Shown here: positions 35,019 to 43,122 of the stretch, in pieces
Layout of the letters: the number at the start of each line of letters is the position of its first letter
Position numbering within the stretch: position 1 is the stretch's first letter
Assembly: GCF_032337115.1 (NCBI RefSeq)
Contig: NZ_JAVXZY010000008.1
Coordinates: forward strand, 62,001-126,000
Length of the DNA stretch: 64,000 nt
Reading direction: 5' to 3'
DNA from: Roseateles_C aquae
Lineage (GTDB): Bacteria > Pseudomonadota > Gammaproteobacteria > Burkholderiales > Burkholderiaceae_C
Program-made: the position numbers and the translations under genes
Notes under the pieces: generated by a model
Databases searched by the model: none
What the model saw: only the letters and a program-made list of their open reading frames with translations
What the model was told of the DNA's origin: nothing

Positions 35019-35724
35019 CCAGGCTGCGCGGCGGGATCGTGGCCGAGGCTGCTGGGGGTGCGCCTCCCAGGCAATCCGCCTGCAGCACGCCTCAAGTCGC
35101 GCTTGCCGGCAGTCGCTGCCGAGGCGCGCAGTCGTTGCGGCGGGCGATCTGGGCTCTGACGAAGCTGTCCACATCGCGGGGCAGGGCGCGTATGCTGCAG
35201 CCATGAGCCGCGATGTCGACGCGTTTGCCGGCCTTGATGGCGGGCGCCATGCTCTCGCTCCCTGTTGGAAGGCTGCGGGCAGGCCTGCGCCGCAGGCCTT
35301 CGAACCTCGGCCGCGCCCCATGCCGCGAGCGTGGCCCAATCGGCTCGCCACCACTGCTGCCGAAGGCGCGGTGCCGGCTCGGCGGATTCGACCGCGACTC
35401 GCTTGCCCGGCTGGCCTCAGCGCCATCGCCGCGCAGGCTGCTCTGGGCGTTCAAGCCCCATCTTGCATGGCGCGGATTGAAAAGGCGTCAAAACGTCCAG
35501 AGTGCACAGCTGAATACCGAGGTGTAAGCCCCATCGAAGTCAGGCGCCGCATGCTTGAACACCTGTCCCTGCGGCTTGGCCGACGCGGAGGTGTTGCTAC
35601 TGAGCCCGCTTCGGGTCAAGACGCTGCCGGTCATCGGCGCTTGCCGGCCGTGTGTCGCCGGAGGCTTCTGAAGCTTGGCCCGCTTGAAGCGCGCAGTGAG
35701 ATTGGCTGTCGCCTGCGACACCAG

Positions 35725-35752
35725 TTTGTGCTCAAGCCGCACAAATTTGTGC
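35725..35752. promoter_or_regulatory. Operator-like palindrome GCACAAATTTGTGC with an upstream half-site
   Basis: GCACAAATTTGTGC (35739-35752) is a perfect 14-bp palindrome. A further half-site TTTGTGC at 35725 starts 21 bp before the TTTGTGC of the palindrome (35746), again two helical turns. It lies 84 bases before the ATG of the second porin-like gene. Regulator unknown. Confidence 0.45.
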
Positions 35753-35771
35753 CGAGAACGCTTAGGTGATG

Positions 35772-35813
35772 GCCGGCGGCAGGCAAGGTGCCTGGGGCCG
35801 GCTGTGCTTTTTT
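35772..35813 (+). promoter_or_regulatory. Terminator-like hairpin in the porin leader (candidate attenuator)
   Basis: Outer stem GCCGGC/GCCGGC, a symmetric GG/GG bulge, inner stem CAGGCA-AGG-TGCCTG, then TGTGC and six T residues. The ribosome-binding site AAGGAG of the porin follows at 35824. The structure could end transcription in the leader, or end an unseen upstream transcript. Confidence 0.5.
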
Positions 35814-35835
35814 CTTCAGAACAAAGGAGACCTTG

Positions 35836-37047
35836 ATGAAGTTTGTCAAACCCTGGCGACTCGCCCCGCTGAGCCTTGCCGCACTGGCAGTGGCTGCACA
35901 GGCTCAGCAAAGCGGTGAGTCGATGTTCTCGTTTTCCGGCTTTGCCACGATAGGCCTGGTCGGCACCAACAGCAACGATGCTGACTTCGTCATTTCGGGC
36001 CAACCCCGCGGTGCGACCAAGTCGGTCAGCGGTGATGTGGACACCAAGCTGGGTTTGCAGGCCACGGCCAAGTTCAACCAGATGTTTTCGGCCACCGCGC
36101 AGCTGCTGACCAAGCAGAACGGCGATGGCAACTACAAGCCTGAGCTGGAGTGGGCCTTTGGCAAGGCGCAGATTTCGCCTTCGCTGGCAGTGCGTGTAGG
36201 CCGCATGGGCGGCCCGTTCTTCGCCGTGTCTGATTTCCGTGATGCCGGCTATGCCAACACCTGGCTGCGCCCGCCGCAAGACGTCTATGGCCAGGTGCCG
36301 GTCAGCCATTTCGATGGCGCTGACGTCAGCTACCAAATGCCTGTGGGATCGGCGACGCTGACCGCGCAGCTGTTCGGCGGCAAGTCCGACTCCAAGTTCG
36401 AGGGTGTCAAGGTCGATATGAAGAGCCTGGCAGGCATCAACTTGACGGCCGAGTTGGACAACGGCCTGAGCCTGCGCTTCGGCCATGTGCAGGGCAAACT
36501 GACGGTGCACAGCGAATCGCTGGCACAGCTGGTTGGTGTGCTGCGTGCGACGCCGTTTGCCTCGGTCGGCGATCAGCTTGACGCCACCAGCAAGAAGGCC
36601 AGCTTCACCGGCATTGGCGCCAGCTGGGATCAGAACGATTGGCTGGTCATGACCGAATACACCAAGCGCAAGACCGAGTCCTATGTGCCGGATACCACCG
36701 GCTGGTATGTCACCCTGGGCCATCGCTTTGGCAAGTTCACGCCTTATGTCACGCTGTCGCAACTGAAGGAGGACGACAGCAATGTGGTCAACACGATTCC
36801 GGCGGGCGTCAGCCCACAGCTGAATGTGCTGAAGGCGACGGTGGATGGCACGGTCCAGGCGCAGAGCAACCGGCAGAAGACCACCGCCATCGGCCTGCGC
36901 TGGGATGCTTACCGCAATATCGCGGTCAAGACCCAGTTCGAGCGGATCAAACCGGATGGGCCGGGCCTGTTCGCGAACCCGCAGCCTGGCTTTGGCGCCG
37001 GCGGCAACGTCAATGTCTACAGCGTCGCTGTGGATCTGGTGTTCTAA
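35836..37047 (+). CDS. Porin-like outer-membrane beta-barrel protein (copy 2)
   Basis: A 403-residue barrel protein: signal peptide ending AAQAQQSG, many amphipathic strands, and a terminal VDLVF with C-terminal phenylalanine. It shares GFATI at the mature start, a D-x-GYA-x-x-W-x-RPPQDVYG block and the C-terminal strand with the barrel at 4316-5473, but is longer. ATG at 35836 has AAAGGAG upstream; the 17 bases AAGGAGACCTTGATGAA there are identical to those at the chemoreceptor start (37547-37563). A small PstS-like gene follows after 14 bases. Confidence 0.8.
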   Translation: MKFVKPWRLAPLSLAALAVAAQAQQSGESMFSFSGFATIGLVGTNSNDADFVISGQPRGATKSVSGDVDTKLGLQATAKFNQMFSATAQLLTKQNGDGNYKPELEWAFGKAQISPSLAVRVGRMGGPFFAVSDFRDAGYANTWLRPPQDVYGQVPVSHFDGADVSYQMPVGSATLTAQLFGGKSDSKFEGVKVDMKSLAGINLTAELDNGLSLRFGHVQGKLTVHSESLAQLVGVLRATPFASVGDQLDATSKKASFTGIGASWDQNDWLVMTEYTKRKTESYVPDTTGWYVTLGHRFGKFTPYVTLSQLKEDDSNVVNTIPAGVSPQLNVLKATVDGTVQAQSNRQKTTAIGLRWDAYRNIAVKTQFERIKPDGPGLFANPQPGFGAGGNVNVYSVAVDLVF

Positions 37048-37061
37048 GCGGGAGGTCAAGC

Positions 37062-37493
37062 ATGAAGTTCAAGTCATTGATCAGGACTGTCTGCCTCTTG
37101 CTGACATTCTGGGGGGCAGGTCTTGCCCAGGCCCAGGTGGCGGTGATCGTCAACCCCAAGAGCGCCACGGCCAGCATGACCGCCGACCAGGTCGCCAGCA
37201 TCTTTCTTGGCAAGAGCAATAGCTTGCCCAGTGGTGCAGCTGCTCAGGCGGTGGACCTGCCCGAAAGCTCGGCGGTGCGCGACCAGTTCTACAGCAAAGT
37301 GACTGGCAAGCAGGCGGCGCAGGTGAAGGCCGCCTGGTCGCGCCTGGTGTTTTCCGGCAAGGCCACGCCGCCCAAGGAACTCGCCAGTGCGGCCGAGGCC
37401 AAGAAATTTGTGGCCGCCAATCCCGACGCGATCGCCTATATCGAGAAATCGGCGGTAGATGCCACGGTTAAGGTCGTATTGAGCGTCGACTGA
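37062..37493 (+). CDS. Small PstS-like periplasmic substrate-binding protein (copy 2)
   Basis: A 143-residue exported protein, paralogue of the one at 3862-4296. The signal peptide ends at AQAQ; conserved blocks are VIVNPKSATASMT, FLGKSNSLPSGAA, KAAWSRLVFSGKATPPKE and AYIEKSAVD. GGGAGG lies before ATG at 37062. It directly follows the barrel gene and precedes a chemoreceptor, which suggests a capture-and-sense role for an anion, by inference. A near-copy of the dispersed word (GGGGGCAGGTCTTGC, 37112-37126) encodes part of its signal peptide. Confidence 0.8.
   Translation: MKFKSLIRTVCLLLTFWGAGLAQAQVAVIVNPKSATASMTADQVASIFLGKSNSLPSGAAAQAVDLPESSAVRDQFYSKVTGKQAAQVKAAWSRLVFSGKATPPKELASAAEAKKFVAANPDAIAYIEKSAVDATVKVVLSVD
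37112..37126 (+). repeat. Copy of dispersed word (14 of 15) in the PstS-like gene
   Basis: GGGGGCAGGTCTTGC, one mismatch to GGGGTCAGGTCTTGC, in frame as GGG GCA GGT CTT GCC (G-A-G-L-A). Confidence 0.65.
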
Positions 37494-37510
37494 CTGTAGA
37501 GAATCGATGT

Positions 37511-37535
37511 GTAGGGCCGACCTGGAGGTCGGCCC
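37511..37535. repeat. REP-like hairpin with GTAG head
   Basis: GTAG (37511-37514) runs into a perfect 10-bp stem GGGCCGACCT-GG-AGGTCGGCCC (37514-37535). A GTAG head on a short GC-rich palindrome is the form of bacterial REP sequences. It lies between the PstS-like gene and the chemoreceptor. No T run follows, so it is a poor terminator. Confidence 0.5.
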
Positions 37536-37558
37536 GCGGTCCAGCGAAGGAGACCTTG

Positions 37559-39082
37559 ATGAACGTTAAGACACGAATCTGGCTGTTGCCTGCGATGGCA
37601 GCCGTGATTTTCGCGCTCGGCATTGCCGTGGTGCTCGTGTATTCGACCCGCACCTCGGGGGCCATCCAGTTGGTCGGCGATGTCTATGCGCCGTATCACG
37701 ATGCCACCGAGCAGTTGGCAGCCCAGCTTGATGGTCTCAGCGCGACGATCCAGAGTGCCGTTGCCGAAGGCGAGAAAAAGCGACTGGATGAAGCCAACGA
37801 CCGTGCGGCTGCCATGCGCAAGACGCTGGGCACGATCAAGTCGGTGCAGGGCAAGGGCGAGATTGCTGGCAAGCTGCAGTCGGGCTTCGAAACCTATTAC
37901 GCGGCCTCGGTCGAGACCGCGCAGCTGTTTCTGGGCATCAAGCAGGGCGATCAGGCCGGCGCCATCCCGAAGATGCAGGCGGCGTTGAAGGCGTTTGAAA
38001 CCGTGCTCAACGAGTCCCGCGCCGATGCGCGTGAAGGTTTCGATTCCGGACTGGAGCGTGCCAAATCGGGGGTCTCGGCCAGCCTGACGGCGATCGTCGT
38101 CAGCGGCTTGGTCGTTGTGACGGTGCTGGGCATTGGCTCCTATCTGGTGATCGGCAGCGTCTGGCGCCAGCTGGGCGGCGAGCCTGAATATGCGGCCGAG
38201 GTGATGCGCCATATGGCCGAGGGCGATCTGTCGCAGCGTATCGAGGTGGCGCCGGGTGCTGACCGCAGCCTGCTGGCGGCGGTACGCGAGATGGCCGAAG
38301 GGCTGGCGGCCATTGTCGCCAATGTGCGCACCGGCACCGACTCGATCACCGTGGCGTCGCGCGAGATCGCGGTCGGTAACCATGATCTCTCGGTGCGGAC
38401 AGAGAAACAGGCGACGTCGCTGGAGCAGACCTCCTCGAATATGCAGACGCTGACCGAGACGGTGCGCCAGAGCGCCGACGCAGCGGCCCAGGCCAACCAA
38501 CTGGCCGGTTCGGCCGCTACGGTGGCACAAAAGGGCGGCGAGGTCGTGTCCCAGGTGGTCACCACCATGGACGAGATCAACGCCAGTTCGAAGAAGATCA
38601 ATGACATCATCGGCGTCATCGACGGCATCGCCTTCCAGACCAATATCCTGGCCCTGAACGCGGCCGTGGAAGCGGCCCGGGCCGGCGAGCAGGGCCGCGG
38701 CTTTGCCGTGGTGGCCGGCGAGGTGCGCTCGCTGGCGCAGCGCTCGGCGGAAGCGGCCAAGGAGATCAAGTCGCTGATCGGTGCCAGTGTCGACAAGGTC
38801 GAGTCCGGCAGTCGCCTGGTGCAGAACGCCGGCGCGACGATGAGTGAGATTGTCGCCAGCGTGCAGCGGGTGTCCGACATCATTGGCGAGATCACGGCGG
38901 CCTCGGCCGAGCAAAGCCAGGGCATCACGCAGGTGAATCAGTCGATCGGCCAGTTGGACCAGATGACGCAGCAGAATGCGGCCTTGGTCGAGGAAGCTGC
39001 GGCGGCGGCCAGCAGCCTGGAGCAGCAGGCCAAGTCGCTGCAGTCGGCCGTCTCGACTTTCAAACTGGGGCATGGCGACTGA
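37559..39082 (+). CDS. Methyl-accepting chemotaxis protein
   Basis: A 507-residue chemoreceptor. Membrane helices are at about 7-28 and 174-198 and enclose a helical periplasmic domain of about 145 residues (four-helix-bundle type). A HAMP segment follows, then the signalling domain with the tip IAFQTNILALNAAVEAARAG and flanking methylation helices (ASLEQTSSN, ASAEQSQG). It ends without a CheR-docking pentapeptide. The context of a barrel and a binding protein suggests it may sense the same solute, but that is inference. A strong terminator follows. Confidence 0.93.
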   Translation: MNVKTRIWLLPAMAAVIFALGIAVVLVYSTRTSGAIQLVGDVYAPYHDATEQLAAQLDGLSATIQSAVAEGEKKRLDEANDRAAAMRKTLGTIKSVQGKGEIAGKLQSGFETYYAASVETAQLFLGIKQGDQAGAIPKMQAALKAFETVLNESRADAREGFDSGLERAKSGVSASLTAIVVSGLVVVTVLGIGSYLVIGSVWRQLGGEPEYAAEVMRHMAEGDLSQRIEVAPGADRSLLAAVREMAEGLAAIVANVRTGTDSITVASREIAVGNHDLSVRTEKQATSLEQTSSNMQTLTETVRQSADAAAQANQLAGSAATVAQKGGEVVSQVVTTMDEINASSKKINDIIGVIDGIAFQTNILALNAAVEAARAGEQGRGFAVVAGEVRSLAQRSAEAAKEIKSLIGASVDKVESGSRLVQNAGATMSEIVASVQRVSDIIGEITAASAEQSQGITQVNQSIGQLDQMTQQNAALVEEAAAAASSLEQQAKSLQSAVSTFKLGHGD

Positions 39083-39106
39083 GCGCTACCGAGCTTCGTT
39101 GCACAG

Positions 39107-39138
39107 CGACGGCGCCTTCGGGCGCCGTCGCCTTTTTT
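39107..39138 (+). terminator. Rho-independent terminator of the chemoreceptor gene
   Basis: Perfect 10-bp stem CGACGGCGCC with a TTCG tetraloop, followed by CCTTTTTT. Confidence 0.95.
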
Positions 39139-39203
39139 GTGGTTCGCACCGCACTCTCAAAGGCACTTCCTATAATCCGCTCCCCTGCACCCGAGGTATC
39201 GCC

Positions 39204-39617
39204 TTGAAATTCCTGATCGACAACTGGTTCCTGGTTCTGGCCGCCCTGGTCTCGGGCGGCATGCTGCTGTGGACCTCACTCTCCCGTGCTGGCGGTGCCG
39301 GCGCCATCAGCACCGCGGAAGCGGTGCAGCTGATCAACCGCGAGAAGGGCGTGCTGATCGACGTCTGCGAAGCCGAGGAATATGCGGCTGGCCACGCGGT
39401 CGGCGCTCGCAACATCCCGCTTGCCACACTGGAGCAAAGCAAGCAGCTGCCCAGTAACAAGGCCCTGCCGCTGGTGCTGCTGTGCCAAAGTGGCGCGCGC
39501 GCGCAGCGCGCTGCTGGCATGCTGGCGAAGCTTGGCTACGAGCGGGTGCTGCCCGTGGCCGGCGGCCTGCGCGCTTGGCGTGAGGCCAATCTGCCGATCG
39601 AGAAGGCGGGCGCTTGA
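39204..39617 (+). CDS. Membrane-anchored rhodanese-like protein
   Basis: A 137-residue protein: one N-terminal membrane helix (about 5-25), then a rhodanese domain with VLIDVCEAEEYAAGHAVGARNIP and the active-site loop CQSGARA. It may transfer sulfur in the periplasm or at the membrane face. The start is TTG at 39204, which gives (M)KFLIDNWFLVLA as in relatives. It heads the conserved rhodanese-grxC-secB-gpsA group. Confidence 0.88.
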   Translation: MKFLIDNWFLVLAALVSGGMLLWTSLSRAGGAGAISTAEAVQLINREKGVLIDVCEAEEYAAGHAVGARNIPLATLEQSKQLPSNKALPLVLLCQSGARAQRAAGMLAKLGYERVLPVAGGLRAWREANLPIEKAGA

Positions 39618-39652
39618 GCGCCGCCCCGGTCGCTAGCCGTGGAGCTTGGGCA

Positions 39653-39913
39653 ATGAGCCGAGTGAAGATGTACACCACGCAGGTGTGTCCCTATTGCGTG
39701 CGGGCCAAGGCCTTGCTGCGCCAGCGCGGTGTCGAGCGCATTGAAGAAGTGCGCGTCGACCTGAATCCTCAGGAGCGCGATGCGATGGTCGCGCTGACCG
39801 GGCGGCGCACGGTGCCGCAGATCTTTATTGGCGACACCCATGTCGGTGGCTGCGATGAGCTGATTGCGCTGGACCAGCGCGGTGGCTTGCAGGCCTTGCT
39901 GCAGGCCGGCTGA
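39653..39913 (+). CDS. grxC: Glutaredoxin 3
   Basis: An 86-residue glutathione-dependent thiol oxidoreductase. The active site is TTQVCPYCVRAK, followed by the cis-proline block RRTVPQIFIGDTHVGGCDEL. Cytoplasmic; reduces disulfides and mixed disulfides with glutathione. ATG at 39653 gives MSRVKMYT. The gene sits between the rhodanese and secB genes. Confidence 0.95.
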   Translation: MSRVKMYTTQVCPYCVRAKALLRQRGVERIEEVRVDLNPQERDAMVALTGRRTVPQIFIGDTHVGGCDELIALDQRGGLQALLQAG

Positions 39914-39997
39914 AATGGTGGAGCGGCGCGCTGAGTCATAATGCGCGCCACTGTCGCGGTGCGTGTCAGCGCTGCGGCTTCACCGACGAAAGACATC

Positions 39998-40468
39998 ATG
40001 GCCGAAGAGAACAACGCCCCGGTATTCCAGATTCAGCGCATGTACCTGAAGGACCTGTCGCTGGAGCAACCCAATTCGCCGCAGATTCTGTTGGATCAGA
40101 CTCAGCCCCAGGTTGACATCAATCTGGCGCTTGCCGCTGAGCCCATTGCCGAAGGCCTGTTCGAAGTCTCGGTGACCGCCACCGTGACCACCAAGCTGGC
40201 TGAAAAGACCCTGTTCCTGATCGAGGCCAAGCAGGCCGGTATCTTCGAGATCCGCAATCTGTCGCAAGACCAGGTCGAAGGCATTCTGGGCATCGTCTGC
40301 CCGCAGATGATTTACCCCTATCTGCGTGCCGTGGTGTCCGACGTCTGCACCCGCGCCGGCTTCCCGCCCGTGCTGCTGACCGAGGTCAACTTCCAGGCCA
40401 TGTTTGAGGCGCGCCAGCAGGCGCAGCTGGCCCAGCAAAACGGCCAGGCCGCAGCCACGGTCAACTGA
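39998..40468 (+). CDS. secB: Protein-export chaperone SecB
   Basis: A 156-residue cytoplasmic chaperone that holds precursor proteins unfolded for SecA. FQIQRMYLKDLSLEQPN starts the fold, and LGIVCPQMIYPYLRAVVSD and FPPVLLTEVNFQAMFEAR are family blocks. The C-terminus is Gln/Ala-rich. ATG at 39998 is the usual start MAEENNAPV; a frame start further upstream is not supported. Confidence 0.96.
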   Translation: MAEENNAPVFQIQRMYLKDLSLEQPNSPQILLDQTQPQVDINLALAAEPIAEGLFEVSVTATVTTKLAEKTLFLIEAKQAGIFEIRNLSQDQVEGILGIVCPQMIYPYLRAVVSDVCTRAGFPPVLLTEVNFQAMFEARQQAQLAQQNGQAAATVN

Positions 40469-40589
40469 TCGCCATCGGCCGCGGCATCGCGGCCTTTGCC
40501 AGCCACGCGTTCGTGCGGGACTCCAGCCAGGAGCGACACACGGGCGCGTTGTCTTTTGCGGCGCTGCAGATCAGCGCATGATGGACACC

Positions 40590-41615
40590 ATGAAGATCAG
40601 TATTCTGGGAGCCGGCGCCTGGGGCACGGCCTTGGCCGTTCAAGCCGCCGCCCGCCATGAGGTGCTGCTGTGGGCGCGCAGCCCTTCGGCCGCCGCCGAG
40701 ATGCAGGCCAGTCGGCGCAACAGCTATCTGCCTGAGACCGAGCTGCCGGCAGCGCTGCAGATCAGCGCCGATCTGCCGCAGGCCATGGCCCACGCGGCCG
40801 AGGGCTTGATCATCATCGCCACGCCGATGGCCGCGCTGCGCGAGATGTTGGGCCAGTTGCCGGCCGGCAGCCGCTGCCTCTGGCTGTGCAAGGGCTTTGA
40901 GGCGGGCAGTGGCCTGCTCGGTCATGAGATTGCCCGCGAACTGCAGCCGCAGAGCGGCAAGGCGCTGCGCGTTGGCATCCTGTCCGGCCCGAGCTTCGCG
41001 CAAGAGGTGGCGGCCGATCAGCCGACGGCCCTGGTGGCCGCCAGCGAAGATGAGGCGCTGGCGCAGGCCGCCGTCAATATCTTTCATAGTGAGCGGCTGC
41101 GCATCTATACCTCCAACGATCCGGTCGGTGTCGAGGTCGGCGGGGCGGTGAAGAACGTGATGGCCATCGCGGTGGGCATTGCCGATGGGCTGCGCCTGGC
41201 GGCCGAGGCGAAAGGTCCGGTCGGCTCGGCACCGGGGCTGAATGCCCGCGCGGCACTGATCACCCGTGGCCTGGCCGAGATGCTGCGCCTGGGGCTGGCG
41301 CTCGGCGCGCGCAGCGAAACGTTCATGGGCCTGTCCGGCATGGGCGACCTGGTGTTGACGGCGACCGGCGATCTGTCGCGCAATCGCCGCGTCGGCTTGA
41401 TGCTGGCGCAGGGGCTGCCGCTGGCGCAGATCCTCGTCGATCTGGGGCATGTGGCCGAAGGCGTTTACAGCGCGCCTACGGTGCTGGCCCGCGCCCGCGC
41501 CAAGGGGGTGGACATGCCTATCACCGAAGCCGTGGTCGCCGTGCTCGAAGGCCGCCTGAGCCCGGCTGCAGCGGTCGATTTGCTGATGGGGCGGCGCGCG
41601 CGCGCCGAGCATTGA
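40590..41615 (+). CDS. gpsA: NAD(P)-dependent glycerol-3-phosphate dehydrogenase
   Basis: A 341-residue enzyme that makes sn-glycerol-3-phosphate from dihydroxyacetone phosphate for phospholipids. The Rossmann motif is SILGAGAWGTALA; SGPSFAQEVA and the catalytic lysine block VKNVMAIAVGIADG follow. ATG at 40590 starts MKISILGAG; ATGs at 40578 and 40581 would add 3 or 4 residues. No good ribosome site separates the choices. A TctC-type gene begins 4 bases after the stop. Confidence 0.94.
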   Translation: MKISILGAGAWGTALAVQAAARHEVLLWARSPSAAAEMQASRRNSYLPETELPAALQISADLPQAMAHAAEGLIIIATPMAALREMLGQLPAGSRCLWLCKGFEAGSGLLGHEIARELQPQSGKALRVGILSGPSFAQEVAADQPTALVAASEDEALAQAAVNIFHSERLRIYTSNDPVGVEVGGAVKNVMAIAVGIADGLRLAAEAKGPVGSAPGLNARAALITRGLAEMLRLGLALGARSETFMGLSGMGDLVLTATGDLSRNRRVGLMLAQGLPLAQILVDLGHVAEGVYSAPTVLARARAKGVDMPITEAVVAVLEGRLSPAAAVDLLMGRRARAEH

Positions 41616-41619
41616 GGCC

Positions 41620-42618
41620 ATGAAACGCTGGCCGGATGTGGAACGGCGTGCGGCCTTGATGGCTGCGATGGGCGCGGTGGGCGTGATGCTGGCCGAGCGA
41701 AGCGTGGCCGCGGTAGCCGCCTGGCCATCGCGGCCGATCAAGCTGGTCGTGCCCTTTCCCGGTGGCAGCTCACCTGATCTGATCGCTCGCCCGATTGCTG
41801 AGGCGCTGGGCAAGGCCCTGGGGCAGACCGTGCTGGTCGACAACCGGCCGGGTGCGGGCGGCAATATCGGCACCGCGCAGGTGGCCAAGGCCGAGCCCGA
41901 TGGCTACACGCTGCTGTTCACGATTCAGGGGCCGCTGGTGACCGCGCCGCTGCTGAGCAAGCGCCTGCCCTACGACCCGCAAAAGGAGTTGCAGCCCATC
42001 GGGCTGGTGGCCTCGTCGCCCAATGTGTTGGTGGTCGAGGCCAGCCTCGGCGTGCACAGCGTGGCCGAGCTGGTGCAACTGCTCAAGCGCCGGCCGGGGC
42101 AACTGAACTATGGCTCGGTCGGCAAGGGCAGTGCCGCGCATCTGGCGATGGAATCGTTCAAGCAGCGTGCCGGTGTTGACCTGCTCCATGTGCCTTACCT
42201 AGGCTTCCCGCAGGTGCTCAACGCGATGCTGGCCGGTGAGATGCAGGCCGCCTTCATGGTGCCGGCGATCGCGATGCCGCAGGTGCGGGCCGGCAAGCTG
42301 CGCGCACTGGCGGTGAGCAGCCTCGGCCGTGTGGCGGCCTTGCCGGAACTGCCAACGCTGCAGGAATGCGGCTATAGCGGCTTCGAGGCGATCTCCTGGC
42401 AGGCGATGCTGGTGCCGGCGCGCACGCCGCCGGCCATCGTCGAGCGGCTGTCGCAGGAATTGCAGCACATCGTCCGCAGTGATGAGCTGCGCAACCGCAT
42501 GCTGACGCAATACTTCAGCGCCACGGCCAGTTCGCCCGAAGGCCTGGCGCTGCAGATGAAGGCCGAGCGCGAGCGCTGGGGCCGGCTGATCGCGGCGCTG
42601 AAGATCCAGCCCGAATAG
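41620..42618 (+). CDS. TctC/Bug-type tripartite tricarboxylate receptor
   Basis: A 332-residue periplasmic solute receptor of the Bug family that is greatly expanded in Burkholderiales. After an export signal (twin-arginine-like RRAALMAA), the mature part has WPSRPIKLVVPFPGG, DNRPGAGGNIGTAQVAKAEPDGYT, and LNYGSVGKGSAAHLAME. Most such proteins bind small carboxylates. No tctA or tctB is nearby, so it is an orphan receptor like many in these genomes. Confidence 0.9.
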   Translation: MKRWPDVERRAALMAAMGAVGVMLAERSVAAVAAWPSRPIKLVVPFPGGSSPDLIARPIAEALGKALGQTVLVDNRPGAGGNIGTAQVAKAEPDGYTLLFTIQGPLVTAPLLSKRLPYDPQKELQPIGLVASSPNVLVVEASLGVHSVAELVQLLKRRPGQLNYGSVGKGSAAHLAMESFKQRAGVDLLHVPYLGFPQVLNAMLAGEMQAAFMVPAIAMPQVRAGKLRALAVSSLGRVAALPELPTLQECGYSGFEAISWQAMLVPARTPPAIVERLSQELQHIVRSDELRNRMLTQYFSATASSPEGLALQMKAERERWGRLIAALKIQPE

Positions 42619-42630
42619 CGATTCGCGTGC

Positions 42631-43101
42631 TCAGGCGCTGCCGGCGTAGCCGTTCTGGCGCCAGGCCTCGAACACGGCCACGGCCACGCTATTGCTGAGG
42701 TTGAGGCTGCGCTGGCCTGGCCGCATCGGCAGGCGCAGGCGCTGTTCTGGCGCGAAGCTGTCGCGCAGCGCGGCGGGCAGGCCTGCGGTTTCCGATCCGA
42801 AGACCAGCCAGTCGCCGGCTTTCCATTGCACCTCGGTCATCGGATGGCTGCCGCGGGTGGTGAAGGCGAACAGCCGCGCGGGGTCAGGTCTTGCGTTGGC
42901 CAGGAAGTCTTCCCAGCTGGCATGGCGCAGCAGGGTCGTGTACTCGTGGTAGTCGAGGCCGGCGCGCTGCAGCAGCTTGTCTTCCATCGAGAAGCCCAGC
43001 GGCTCGATCAGATGCAGCTGGCAGCCGGTATTGGCCGCCAGACGGATCACATTGCCGGTGTTGGGCGGAATCTCGGGATGGACCAGGACGATATTGAACA
43101 T
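42631..43101 (-). CDS. trmL: tRNA (cytidine/uridine-34 2'-O)-methyltransferase
   Basis: A 156-residue SPOUT methyltransferase that methylates the wobble base of tRNA-Leu. Motifs are HPEIPPNTGNVIRLAANTG, VFGSETAGLP and RSLNLSNSVAVAVFEAWRQ, which form the knotted SAM site. Length fits. It is convergent with the TctC-type gene 12 bases away. GGGGTCAGGTCTTGC lies on the plus strand at 42880-42894 and gives the codons GCA AGA CCT GAC CCC in the gene, with a rare AGA. Confidence 0.95.
   Translation of the reverse strand: MFNIVLVHPEIPPNTGNVIRLAANTGCQLHLIEPLGFSMEDKLLQRAGLDYHEYTTLLRHASWEDFLANARPDPARLFAFTTRGSHPMTEVQWKAGDWLVFGSETAGLPAALRDSFAPEQRLRLPMRPGQRSLNLSNSVAVAVFEAWRQNGYAGSA
42880..42894 (+). repeat. 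Copy of dispersed word GGGGTCAGGTCTTGC (exact) inside trmL
   Basis: Exact 15-bp copy, opposite in direction to the trmL reading strand. It brings an AGA codon into a GC-rich gene. Confidence 0.75.
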
Positions 43102-43122
43102 GGCGTCAAGTTTAGTGCTGCC

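Larger units (their letters stand above)
34963..35835. other. Largest coding-poor region; weak minus-strand frames only
   Basis: No gene is recognised here. Two short minus-strand frames have coding-like third positions: 35092-35250 (52 codons, from MAPAIKAGKRVDIAAHG, with GGGAG upstream) and 35488-35634 (48 codons, ending ALWTF). Neither has a known relative that I can name; they may be gene remnants. Small GC-rich hairpins occur (for example GGCCTGC-GCC-GCAGGCC near 35283). The right end carries an operator-like palindrome (35739-35752) and a terminator-like hairpin (35772-35813) before the porin gene. Confidence 0.5.
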
